From Faecalibacterium sp. An121 (GTDB lineage: Bacteria > Bacillota > Clostridia > Oscillospirales > Ruminococcaceae), in assembly GCF_002160915.1 (NCBI RefSeq), contig NZ_NFLM01000013.1, forward strand, positions 1 to 64,000: a stretch of 64,000 nt of DNA, written 5' to 3'. Both the position numbers and the translations under genes were made by a program. The notes under the pieces are model-generated. The model was not told the origin of the DNA. It saw only the letters and a list, made by a program, of their open reading frames with translations, and did not search any database. This document shows, in pieces, positions 32,238-39,453 of this stretch. How positions within the stretch are numbered: the first letter of the stretch is position 1; each line of letters starts with the position of its first letter.

Positions 32238-34142
32238 TCAGTCGGGCTGGTCCTTATGAGGGAAGGGCAGCAGCAAAAAGACGTCCAGGGTGAACAGCCC
32301 GTTTTCGTGCTCGACGTTCATGGAACCGTCGTATTTTTTGGCGACGCGGCGCATCAGCTCCATGCCGCAGCCGTGCCACTTGCCCCGCTTGGAGGCGGGC
32401 AGGCCGTCTTTGCGCAGGGTCAGCTCGCCGGTGTAACTGTTGCGGCAGAACAGCCGCAGCCGGTTGCCCCGCAGGTTCATCCGCAAAGTCAGCTGACGTT
32501 CGGCCGGGTCGGGCACCGCCGAGGCGGCGACCACCGCGTTGTCCAGCATATTGACCAGCAGAGTGGACAGGTCGATGTCCGAAACCGGCAGGGACTCGGG
32601 CACCTGGATCAGGGCGTCCACATGGATGCCCGCGTCCTGGGCCGTCTGCAGCCGGGGCGCCACCAGCGCGTTGACCAGCTGATTGGCGCTGTACAGGCTG
32701 GGGGTGATCTGGGAGCTGGCGTAGAACTGCTCGACATAGGCCTTGATCCGCGCAAGATCCCCCTCCTCGCACAGAATGCGCAGGGTCTCGGTGCGGCTCC
32801 GGATCTCATGGCGGACCGAACGGGTCTCCAGCAGAGTGCGGTAGAGGGCGTCGGCGTGCTCGGTGGCAAAGCGGTTTTGCAGGGTGATGGCCTGGCGCTC
32901 CTGCTCCTGGGAGAGGAACATCTGGATGAAATCGTACGTCGCCAGCACAAAGCTGCTGATGGCCGTCAGGTAGCTCAGCCGGAGGGCGGGCCGGAAAAGG
33001 GTAAAGCCCTCGACGGCAAGGGGGGTATAGGTCCATGCCGGCTTGCTGGGCCCGTACAGGACGACGCTCAGCACCGAAAGGCAGATCATGGCCGCCATGC
33101 TGCACCCGGCGGTGATGAAGAACCGGCAGAACCAGCTGCCGTGGTGGGCCTTGCCGCGCCATGCACGGACGGCCTGCCATGCGCCGGCCAGCAGCAGGGC
33201 AAACAGCACCAGCGGCAGCAGCCACCAGCGCATGAAATAGACCGCGCCGGTCACCCGCCCCGGCGCCGCCAGGTTGTAGCCCAGCAGGCCGGCCATGCAG
33301 CCCACGCCGCCCAGAGCCGGCACCGCAAGGATCTTTTTGGCCCGGCCTTCCAGGTGCTGCCACAGCAAAAGCAGGACGGCCAGCAGCGGCACGTGCCGGA
33401 CGATCAGGTAAAGGCCCGGGTCTTTCAGGGTGTTGCGCATGATGTCGGCGTAGAGGATGGTGCGGTTGAGGCAGATGGCCAGGGCGGTGACGGCCAGCAG
33501 CAGCGAGCCCCACTCGGGTGCGCCCCGCCACAACTGCATCAGGAAGATGGCCAGCATCAAAAAGGCGATGGTCAAAAACAGCCCGATGAGCAGGGAGGAA
33601 AAGGCGCCCAGATGGACGTTCTGGCTGTCGTAGTCGGCGACGCCGTCGTACAGGGTGACAGAGGGCAGGTTTTCCACGCTGGGGGGAACGGTCAAAAACT
33701 GTACCGCGATGGTCAGCCGGGAGCCCGCGCCGCAGCGAAAGGTATAGATCCCGCCCGGCAGGGCCTGGGAGCCGCCGCTCCCGCCCAAAAGCCCGAAGGG
33801 GTCGGCGGCTGGCTGGCCGTCCACCAGGAAGGCGTACAGCACCCCGGTCGAGCGGACCGACGCCACCGCCTGCCCGGAAGCGAAGGCCGGCGCATCGGCG
33901 GTGAGATAGAGGATAGCCCCCTCGGGGAGATCCAGTCCGCCCGCCGGATCGGGGGCGATGGGGGAACCGTCGGCAAGGGTCATCTCCCAGCCCGACAGGT
34001 CGGGCTGGACGCTTTCTGCGGCCTGGGAGCTGGACACGACGTAGTGGATGACGGCCACCAGCAAAAAGGCGCACAGCGCCACGGCGGGGATAAACACGAA
34101 TAAGCGGGGCCGCTTGTACAGCTCCGCCTGAGAAGGACTCAT
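32238..34142 (-). CDS. Seven-TM-type sensor histidine kinase (LytTR partner)
   Basis: In this 634-aa protein an N-terminal TM (~15-35) is followed by a ~150-residue extracytoplasmic beta-rich domain. About seven hydrophobic helices (~185-410) resembling 7TMR-DISM sensors come next, then a cytoplasmic kinase. The phosphoacceptor is His445 (SVRHEIRSRTETLRIL) and the N-box is LLVNMLDNAV with Asn535. The G-box region (GKWHGCGMELMRRVAKKY) is of the GHKL/AgrC-like type. It lies downstream of a STAS protein and a LytTR regulator on the same strand and is the likely kinase for the LytTR regulators of this locus. The stimulus is unknown. Confidence 0.85.
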   Translation of the reverse strand: MSPSQAELYKRPRLFVFIPAVALCAFLLVAVIHYVVSSSQAAESVQPDLSGWEMTLADGSPIAPDPAGGLDLPEGAILYLTADAPAFASGQAVASVRSTGVLYAFLVDGQPAADPFGLLGGSGGSQALPGGIYTFRCGAGSRLTIAVQFLTVPPSVENLPSVTLYDGVADYDSQNVHLGAFSSLLIGLFLTIAFLMLAIFLMQLWRGAPEWGSLLLAVTALAICLNRTILYADIMRNTLKDPGLYLIVRHVPLLAVLLLLWQHLEGRAKKILAVPALGGVGCMAGLLGYNLAAPGRVTGAVYFMRWWLLPLVLFALLLAGAWQAVRAWRGKAHHGSWFCRFFITAGCSMAAMICLSVLSVVLYGPSKPAWTYTPLAVEGFTLFRPALRLSYLTAISSFVLATYDFIQMFLSQEQERQAITLQNRFATEHADALYRTLLETRSVRHEIRSRTETLRILCEEGDLARIKAYVEQFYASSQITPSLYSANQLVNALVAPRLQTAQDAGIHVDALIQVPESLPVSDIDLSTLLVNMLDNAVVAASAVPDPAERQLTLRMNLRGNRLRLFCRNSYTGELTLRKDGLPASKRGKWHGCGMELMRRVAKKYDGSMNVEHENGLFTLDVFLLLPFPHKDQPD

Positions 34143-34182
34143 GATAGGCAGTCTCCTTTTTTGAGAGGGAGGAAAGCTCCGC

Positions 34183-34485
34183 TCACTCCTCGATGGTCAG
34201 GATGTCCGAGAACCCGGTCATGTCGAAGACCTCCATCACCGGCTCGCAGACATGGCACACCACCATGCGGCCCTTTTTGCGGTTCATCTGCTTCTGGGCC
34301 GACAGCAGCACGCGCAGCCCGGCGCTGGAGAGGTAGTCCAGTTCTGCCAGGTCCATCACCAGCTTGGTCACATTGTCCAGACTGGCGCGCACCTCCTGCT
34401 CCAGCTGGGGGGCGGTGGTGGTGTCCAGCCGGCCTTTCAGCGCGAGGGTAAGGGTCTGACCGTCAACGTGTTTTTGGATGTTCAT
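34183..34485 (-). CDS. STAS-domain anti-anti-sigma factor
   Basis: This 100-aa STAS protein of the SpoIIAA/RsbV type has ALKGRLDTTTAPQLEQEV and the phosphorylation loop YLSSAGLRVLL with Ser54 as the likely site. Such proteins bind and inactivate anti-sigma kinases when unphosphorylated. No RsbW/SpoIIAB-type kinase or sigma factor is adjacent, so its partner may be the neighbouring kinase or a distant protein. ATG at 34485 has AAAGGAG 9 nt upstream. It is encoded between the LytTR regulator and the kinase. Confidence 0.9.
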   Translation of the reverse strand: MNIQKHVDGQTLTLALKGRLDTTTAPQLEQEVRASLDNVTKLVMDLAELDYLSSAGLRVLLSAQKQMNRKKGRMVVCHVCEPVMEVFDMTGFSDILTIEE

Positions 34486-34560
34486 GATCGTAAACTCCTT
34501 TGCTTGATCCATAGGGTGAAAAGAAAACGGGGTAAAGGCCTGTGGGGCCATCGGGGTATT

Positions 34561-35280
34561 TTAAGGCTGCAGCTGGCTGCAATAGCGAAGGTAGTCCTTT
34601 TTGACCGGGACATAGTTTTTCTTGCTGACCGGGATCTGCTGGCCGTTGCGCAGCATCAGGACGTAGCGGCGGATGCCCTCCACGTATTCCAGGTTGACAA
34701 GATAGCTCTTATGGCACCGCAGGAACTGGCCGGGGGGCAGGCGCTGCTGCATCTGGCTCAGATGGCCGCTGGTCTGGTACACCTCGCCGGAGCAGGTGTG
34801 CAGCTTGAGGAGGGTATCCAGGACCTCTATGTAGAGGATCTCGCTGACCGGGACGGCCTTCTCGGCCTTTTTGCAGCGGATGACCACCGAGGGCGCCTCC
34901 TGAGGCGGAGGCAGACAGAAATCCAGCGCTTCGGCCAGGGCCTGGTCCGAGATGGGTTTGAGCAGGTAGTGGGCGGGGTGGACCGTGTAGCCCGGCAGGG
35001 CGTACTCGGCGCTGGAACTGATCAGCACCACCGGCAGCTCCGGCTGCAGCTGGCGCAGCCGGGCGGCCAGGTCGATGCCGTTGTCCCGGCCCAGCACCAC
35101 GTCCAGGAACAGCAGGTCGGGCTGGGCGTTCAAAACAGACAGCGCTTTCAGCAGAGCGGCGCCGCTGTTGTAGGTGTCGATCCGGAAAGTCGTCCCCCTG
35201 GCGGACAGCAGCCGGTCCAGCTGCCGCAGGAACTGCTCCTGCCAGAAACGGTCGTCGTCACAGCAGGCAATGTGCAGCAT
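34561..35280 (-). CDS. LytTR-family response regulator 1
   Basis: This 239-aa protein has an N-terminal receiver with acidic pocket CDDD (7-10), phospho-Asp60 (LLFLDVVLG) and Lys in YLLKPI. The C-terminal LytTR DNA-binding domain contains FLRCHKSYLVNLEYVEGI and PVSKKNYVPVKKDYL. It is expected to bind tandem direct repeats about 20 bp apart, which are present just upstream of its own promoter (35357-35407). It is the first gene of the minus-strand regulatory operon. Confidence 0.92.
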   Translation of the reverse strand: MLHIACCDDDRFWQEQFLRQLDRLLSARGTTFRIDTYNSGAALLKALSVLNAQPDLLFLDVVLGRDNGIDLAARLRQLQPELPVVLISSSAEYALPGYTVHPAHYLLKPISDQALAEALDFCLPPPQEAPSVVIRCKKAEKAVPVSEILYIEVLDTLLKLHTCSGEVYQTSGHLSQMQQRLPPGQFLRCHKSYLVNLEYVEGIRRYVLMLRNGQQIPVSKKNYVPVKKDYLRYCSQLQP

Positions 35281-35316
35281 GCCGCCACCTCCTTGATTGG
35301 AAGCTGTGTCGTATAA

Positions 35317-35345
35317 AGTCTAATGGATTTTGCGGCCTATGTCAA
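35317..35345 (-). promoter_or_regulatory. Promoter of the minus-strand regulatory operon
   Basis: On the minus strand TTGACA (35340-35345) and TAGACT (35317-35322) are 17 bp apart. The direct repeats at 35357-35407 lie immediately upstream of the -35, the usual activator position. Confidence 0.65.
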
Positions 35346-35356
35346 ACCGCATCCAT

Positions 35357-35407
35357 TCCCACTTGCGGTAAAATCCTCCCACTTGCGGAAAAATCGGACC
35401 GGTTGCG
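35357..35407. promoter_or_regulatory. LytTR-type direct repeats in the divergent promoter region
   Basis: TCCCACTTGCGG occurs at 35357-35368 and again at 35377-35388. A third, weaker copy keeps TTGCG at 35403-35407. The TTGCG cores start at 35363, 35383 and 35403, exactly 20 bp apart, so they fall on the same face of the helix. LytTR regulators bind such paired repeats. The site lies between divergent LytTR genes. Confidence 0.65.
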
Positions 35408-35511
35408 TAAATTCTCTTTACCTCGGGGCCCAAAAGCTGTTAAATCTTTCCATAAGAGAGCTTGTGCAAAACGCCGCGATGGGCGGCGGATGGAGAAAGG
35501 AGGCGCCGGCC

Positions 35512-36228
35512 ATGCTGCATGGAGAACGCCCGGCCCGGATCGTGCTGTGCACCCAGGATGACGCGCTGGCCCTGCGGCTGACCGCCATGCTGGGCCGGTG
35601 GGCGGCCGCCCACTGCGTCGAGACCGCCGTACAGCAAAGCGGCAGCCTGCCCGCCCAGGGTCCCGAGCTGCTGTTCATCGATGCGGACACCATCCCGGGC
35701 GGCGGGCCCCGGCGGCCCGACGCTCTGGCCGGGACGGGGCTGGTGGTGGTGTCAAGGCGGTCCCGGCAGGCCATTTCGGCCTACCGGTGGCACGCCGCGG
35801 CCTTTCTGGCCCCCGACGCTTCCCGGCAGGAGCTGGGCCGGGCCATGGACCAGTGCTTTTCGGCCTGGCGGTGCGGTCTGCAGTGGCTGGACCTGCCGGC
35901 CCGGCGGGAACGGGTGCGCCTGCCGCTGTGCCAGGTGGCCTATGCCGAGGCGGCCGGACGGGAGAGCATCCTGCGCCTGACCAACGGCGGGAGCGTCCAG
36001 GTCAGCGTGCCCATCAAAAAGCTGGAGGAGGATTTGCCCGGCCCGCCCTTTTTCCGGTGCCAGAAGGCGTTCATCGTCCATCTGTCGGGGGTGGGCAGCT
36101 TTGCGGGCGGGCGTCTGAACATGGCCGTGGACGGACGGAGCATCTCGGTCAGCCGGCAGCAGGCGTCGCTGCTGCGCCAGGCGCTGAAGGAATGGAGAGA
36201 GGAGGAGACGCTGTGTACATCTCGGTGA
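35512..36228 (+). CDS. LytTR-family regulator 2 with degenerate receiver
   Basis: The receiver-like half of this 238-aa protein (ARIVLCTQDDALALRLTAML, GPELLFIDADTIPGGG) keeps an Asp in the expected strand but has an unusual loop. The C-terminal LytTR domain (LPLCQVAYAEAAGRESILRL, FFRCQKAFIVHLSGVGSF, ISVSRQQASLLRQAL) is well formed. ATG at 35512 has AAAGGAGG 8 nt upstream. Its end overlaps the start of regulator 3 by 16 nt. It may act without phosphorylation. Confidence 0.85.
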   Translation: MLHGERPARIVLCTQDDALALRLTAMLGRWAAAHCVETAVQQSGSLPAQGPELLFIDADTIPGGGPRRPDALAGTGLVVVSRRSRQAISAYRWHAAAFLAPDASRQELGRAMDQCFSAWRCGLQWLDLPARRERVRLPLCQVAYAEAAGRESILRLTNGGSVQVSVPIKKLEEDLPGPPFFRCQKAFIVHLSGVGSFAGGRLNMAVDGRSISVSRQQASLLRQALKEWREEETLCTSR

Positions 36229-36935
36229 TGATCTGCGACGACCTGGAGGAGGAACGGGCCGCCCTGGCCCGGATGGTCCGGCAGTACTGCCAGCGCTGCG
36301 CCCTGGAATTGCGGCTGGACGTGGCCTCCAGCGGCGAGGAACTGCTGGACCGGTGGACCTTGGGGCAGTGGGACCTGGTGTTTTTGGATATCTTTATGGA
36401 AGGGATGACGGGGGTGGAGACCGCCCGCAGCCTGCGGCAGAGAGGGGAGGAGTGCGCCCTGGTCTTTGCCACCACCAGCCAGGAACACGGGATGGAAGGC
36501 TTTGACCTGCAGGTGATGGACTATCTGCTCAAGCCCTTCGACCAGGGCCAGCTGGACCGCACCATGGACTGGTTCGTACAGCAGACCGCCGACCGGCTGC
36601 GGCTGCTGCGGGTGGACATGGAAGGGGAGGAGCTGACCATCCGTGTGGGGGACATCGACTATGTGGAGATGTACCGCCATAACGCCGCCATCCATGCCGG
36701 GGGCCGGGTGTACGGGCTGCGCCGTACCATGGACGCCCTGGAGGACGAGCTGAAGGACAGCCGGTTTTTCCGCTGCCACCGCAGTTATCTGGTCAACCTG
36801 GACCGGGTGCAGGCTTTGCAGCAGCGGGATTTCGTGATGGAAAACGGCCAGCGGGTGCCCATCAGCCTCAAGAGCTTCGGGGAGGCCCGCCGGCGCCTGC
36901 AGGAGTGGATGCTGGCCAAAAACTGGGGCCGCTGA
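36213..36935 (+). CDS. LytTR-family response regulator 3
   Basis: This 240-aa protein has a receiver with acidic residues CDDLEEE, phospho-Asp59 (LVFLDIFMEG) and YLLKPF. The LytTR domain has IDYVEMYRHNAAIHAGG, FFRCHRSYLVNLDRVQAL and VPISLKSFGEARRRL. The start is a GTG at 36213 with GGAGGAG 5 nt upstream; an internal ATG would lose the first strand of the receiver. Translation is coupled to regulator 2, and a terminator follows. It is a full, phosphorylatable regulator unlike its neighbour. Confidence 0.88.
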   Translation: MYISVMICDDLEEERAALARMVRQYCQRCALELRLDVASSGEELLDRWTLGQWDLVFLDIFMEGMTGVETARSLRQRGEECALVFATTSQEHGMEGFDLQVMDYLLKPFDQGQLDRTMDWFVQQTADRLRLLRVDMEGEELTIRVGDIDYVEMYRHNAAIHAGGRVYGLRRTMDALEDELKDSRFFRCHRSYLVNLDRVQALQQRDFVMENGQRVPISLKSFGEARRRLQEWMLAKNWGR

Positions 36936-36956
36936 GGTCCTCTCAACTTGTGTCGA

Positions 36957-36990
36957 AAAGCGTGGAAGCGGTGCGGCTTCCGCGCTTTTT
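36957..36990 (+). terminator. Terminator after LytTR regulator 3
   Basis: AAAGCGTGGAAGC pairs with GCTTCCGCGCTTT (one G-U) and runs into TTTTT. Confidence 0.88.
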
Positions 36991-37002
36991 GTGCATTTTA
37001 TG

Positions 37003-37059
37003 ACAGTTGACAGCTGTTCGTGCCAAATCCCTGCGCGGCAGAAAAAAACCTGCTACAAT
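37003..37059 (+). promoter_or_regulatory. Putative activator-dependent promoter of the injection-system operon
   Basis: A -10 box TACAAT is at 37054-37059, but no good -35 is present at the right distance. ACAGTTGAC at 37003-37011 resembles the LytTR half-site pattern (ACAGTT-A-) and lies about 20 bp upstream of the -35 position. This suggests activation by one of the LytTR regulators. It is a motif-level inference. Confidence 0.45.
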
Positions 37060-37203
37060 AAAAACGACCCGGGAGGTGCGGGCCATTCCGCCTTTTGCCC
37101 GGAGGACAAAACCGCGGTCTTACGCGCGGCTGGACAGCTGGACCGCACAGGCACGCCCCACCTTGAGAAAGGACTCTGGAAGCAGAAAAGGAAAGGACAC
37201 ACC

Positions 37204-37569
37204 ATGCGGCTGGCGATCTGCGGGTGCTCTCCGGGAGAGACCCGATATCTGTGCAAATGCATACAGCAGTATTGTGCCCGGACCGGCTGCAGCGCAGAGA
37301 TCTTTCCCATCTACGACATGGAGCAATTCTGGCAGGGCTTTGGCCCCGGCCGCTACCACGGGGTGCTGATGGGCCTGGGGGACACCGCCGGATTCCTGGC
37401 AGCCCGGCGCATCCGGGAACAGGATGCGGGCTGCCGCTTGGTGGTGATGGACGATACCCCCCGCTACGCCATCCAGTACCTGCGCATCCATGCGGCAGAC
37501 TTCCTGCTCCGCCCGGCGGCGGAGGACAGCCTCCACCGGTCGTTCCGGCGGCTGATGGGGATGAATTGA
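37204..37569 (+). CDS. Stand-alone degenerate receiver-like protein
   Basis: This 121-aa protein has the size and helix pattern of a response-regulator receiver (MRLAICGCSPGETRYLC, AARRIREQDAGCRLVVMDDT, IHAADFLLRPAAEDSLHR). The phosphoacceptor strand reads YHGVLMGLGD, with Gly in the Asp position, and the conserved Lys of the LLKP motif is Arg (LLRP). It therefore probably works without phosphotransfer. It has no output domain. ATG at 37204 has AAAGGA 6 nt upstream and is 11 bp before the next CIS gene. Confidence 0.7.
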   Translation: MRLAICGCSPGETRYLCKCIQQYCARTGCSAEIFPIYDMEQFWQGFGPGRYHGVLMGLGDTAGFLAARRIREQDAGCRLVVMDDTPRYAIQYLRIHAADFLLRPAAEDSLHRSFRRLMGMN

Positions 37570-37580
37570 GGGGGGATATC

Positions 37581-38645
37581 GTGCAGACCAAACTCGTCCG
37601 CAAAAAGCCTGCCGATCCGGCGCCCCTGACCCAGTTGTCGGTGCGGCGCCAGCTGAACCAGGCGGTGGAGGGGAGCACCTTCCGCTACCGGGACCCTCTG
37701 GACCAGGTGACCGAACAGTTCCGCGAGACCTTCGACCAGATCGGCCGCCAGCGGGCCGCCCAGCTGACCGGGGCGGACGAAAAACAGACCCGGCAGGCCG
37801 CCGGCCCCGGCGCACAGCCGAAAGAGGCTGGAGGAAGCCGCCCTTTGCAGGCCCACCCGGAGCTGTCCGGCGGAGCGTTCCGGACCTTTTCGGAGCTGGC
37901 TTTCCAGCGCGGGAATATGGCGGCCGCCGTACTGCAGGGCACCGGCCGGATGATGCTGGCCACCTGCCTCAAGCGGTCGCTGGGACAGGCGGAACCCCTG
38001 CAGCACCGGCAAAACCTCTTTGCGGGAGGCAGCCAGGCCCGGACGGTGCCGGGCAGCGCGCCGGATCAGATGGTGTTCTGGCGCGGCTACACACAAAGCG
38101 CCGTGGGCCTGGTGGTGGACGTGCTGACCGACGCCCGCGCGGTGGTGGATTCCATGGCGCAGATGGCCGGAGGGACCGGCGCTCTGGAGGAAAACGAAGG
38201 CGCCCAGACCCTGCGCAGGGTCTATCCCTTTTTGGATGACAAGCGGGAACAGGCCCTGCTGGCCCGGTATCGGGCGCAGCTGGCCGAGACCCGGGACCCG
38301 CGTGAAAAACCGGTGCTCCAGAACGCCATCGTCCATACCCATGCCCTGATCGAGCGCAAAGCTCAGATGAAAGAAGCGTTTATCAACAAACTGCGCTGGA
38401 TCTCCGACAAGGCCCAGGAGGCTTTGCAGGAGATGGAGAGCGCGGATACTTTGGACGAGGTGGCCCGGGAGCTGGCGGAGATGCCGCTCCCGCCGCCGCC
38501 CGAGCCGCCCGGCAAACCCGGAGGAAAGGGGGACGGCCAAGGTGCAGCAGCAAAGCCGTCGGACCGAGCGGGACAGCAGGCAGGAACAGCAGCAGAGCCG
38601 CCAGACCAGGCGGAACAGCCCGAGCAGCAGCCTCCTGCCGGTTGA
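37581..38645 (+). CDS. Unrecognised helical protein at the head of the CIS operon
   Basis: No family is recognised for this 354-aa protein. The N-terminal ~110 residues are Gln/Arg/Ala-rich. A central helical part (~120-290: TFSELAFQRGNMAAAVLQGT, YPFLDDKREQALLARYRAQL, EKPVLQNAIVHTHALIERKA) is followed by a Pro/Gly/Gln-rich disordered tail. No TM segment is obvious except a mildly hydrophobic stretch near SAVGLVVDVLTDA. It starts with GTG at 37581 after GGGGGGA. Its 3' end overlaps the next gene by about 100 nt. It may be an assembly factor or regulator specific to this CIS lineage. Confidence 0.65.
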   Translation: MQTKLVRKKPADPAPLTQLSVRRQLNQAVEGSTFRYRDPLDQVTEQFRETFDQIGRQRAAQLTGADEKQTRQAAGPGAQPKEAGGSRPLQAHPELSGGAFRTFSELAFQRGNMAAAVLQGTGRMMLATCLKRSLGQAEPLQHRQNLFAGGSQARTVPGSAPDQMVFWRGYTQSAVGLVVDVLTDARAVVDSMAQMAGGTGALEENEGAQTLRRVYPFLDDKREQALLARYRAQLAETRDPREKPVLQNAIVHTHALIERKAQMKEAFINKLRWISDKAQEALQEMESADTLDEVARELAEMPLPPPPEPPGKPGGKGDGQGAAAKPSDRAGQQAGTAAEPPDQAEQPEQQPPAG

Positions 38646-38910
38646 AGCAGCCCTGCAGGCCCTGCTGGCCGGCGCCGGTCTGGAGCAGATGCCTGCCCGG
38701 ACGGTGCTGGAGCTTTCGGAGCGGATCGGCAACAGCGCCCTGCTGGCGCTGGTACAGGCCCAAAAGACCGGGCCCCAGCTGGAAAGCGCCCGTCTGCCGC
38801 CGCCGGCCCTGACCGAGCCTTTGGCCTGCGTCCCGGACCAGCCCCAACTGCAGGCTGCTCCCGACTGGGGGCAGATGCCGTTTGCAGCGGGCGGGACGCT
38901 GGAACTTTGA
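38542..38910 (+). CDS. Small CIS-associated protein overlapping the preceding gene
   Basis: This 122-aa protein overlaps the previous gene in another frame by 104 nt. The GTG start at 38542 has GGGGG 9 nt upstream. It has a Gln/Arg/Ser-rich N-terminus, then an ordered ~60-residue helical segment (LPVEAALQALLAGAGLEQMP, LELSERIGNSALLALVQ) and a Pro-rich end. The RIGNSALLALV pattern recalls short helical motifs next to DUF4157-type eCIS proteins, but the link is weak. The long overlap lowers confidence; good coding composition and the following tightly spaced gene support it. Confidence 0.55.
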   Translation: MQQQSRRTERDSRQEQQQSRQTRRNSPSSSLLPVEAALQALLAGAGLEQMPARTVLELSERIGNSALLALVQAQKTGPQLESARLPPPALTEPLACVPDQPQLQAAPDWGQMPFAAGGTLEL

Positions 38911-38923
38911 GAGGAGGAGTCCG

Positions 38924-39325
38924 GTGGGACCTGAGGAGATCCGGCGGCTGCTGACCGCGCTGCTGGAGAGCAGCGGCGCAGCCTGGGAGCAGGCGGACGG
39001 ATGGATCTGTTTCCGCCTGTCCAAAGATGGCGCCGTGTGGGATATGGCCTGCCGCTGCCTGACCGGCCGGATGCTGGCTTATGGCCGCCTGCCGCTGCGG
39101 GCGGCGGACCGGGACGAAGCCTGCCGCCGGTGCAGCCAGGTCAACGGCCAGGTGATCCGGGGGGCCATGTTCCTCTCGGAGGAGGGCTGGCCGGTGTTCC
39201 GCACCGAAGCCGAACTGCCCGACCCTTACGACGGCGCCCGCCTGGTGCGGGAGGCCATCGAATACAACGCGGCCGTCCTGTGCCGCTTCTGGCGCCTGTT
39301 TGCGCCGGAACATCCAACCTTGTGA
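38924..39325 (+). CDS. YbjN/secretion-chaperone-like protein upstream of the sheath
   Basis: This 133-aa protein has the alternation of an N-terminal helix, five strands and a C-terminal helix (WICFRLSKDGAVWDMACRCL, VNGQVIRGAMFLSEEGWPVF, REAIEYNAAVLCRFWRLFA) that fits the YbjN/type III-chaperone fold. GTG at 38924 has GAGGAG 4 nt upstream. It directly precedes the sheath gene. With the similar protein at 29735-30208 it brackets the locus, so both may handle cargo or subunits. Confidence 0.6.
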   Translation: MGPEEIRRLLTALLESSGAAWEQADGWICFRLSKDGAVWDMACRCLTGRMLAYGRLPLRAADRDEACRRCSQVNGQVIRGAMFLSEEGWPVFRTEAELPDPYDGARLVREAIEYNAAVLCRFWRLFAPEHPTL

Positions 39326-39400
39326 GCCAGAGCATTTGCCCTCTGGGCGGGCGCTCATGGTCCGATAGATCATCCACCCAAACCAAATATCAAGACGAAA

Positions 39401-39453
39401 GGAGGGGCGCTTCACGACCGGCCCCAGCCAAAACAGTGGCGTGAAGCAACAAC
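39401..39453 (+). promoter_or_regulatory. Hairpin-spaced ribosome binding site of the sheath gene
   Basis: The only strong Shine-Dalgarno (GGAGG, 39401-39405) is 48 nt from the sheath ATG. GCTTCACG (39409-39416) and CGTGAAGC (39440-39447) form a perfect 8-bp stem between them. Folding leaves 3 nt plus 6 nt on either side of the stem, bringing the SD to a working distance from the ATG. Confidence 0.6.
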
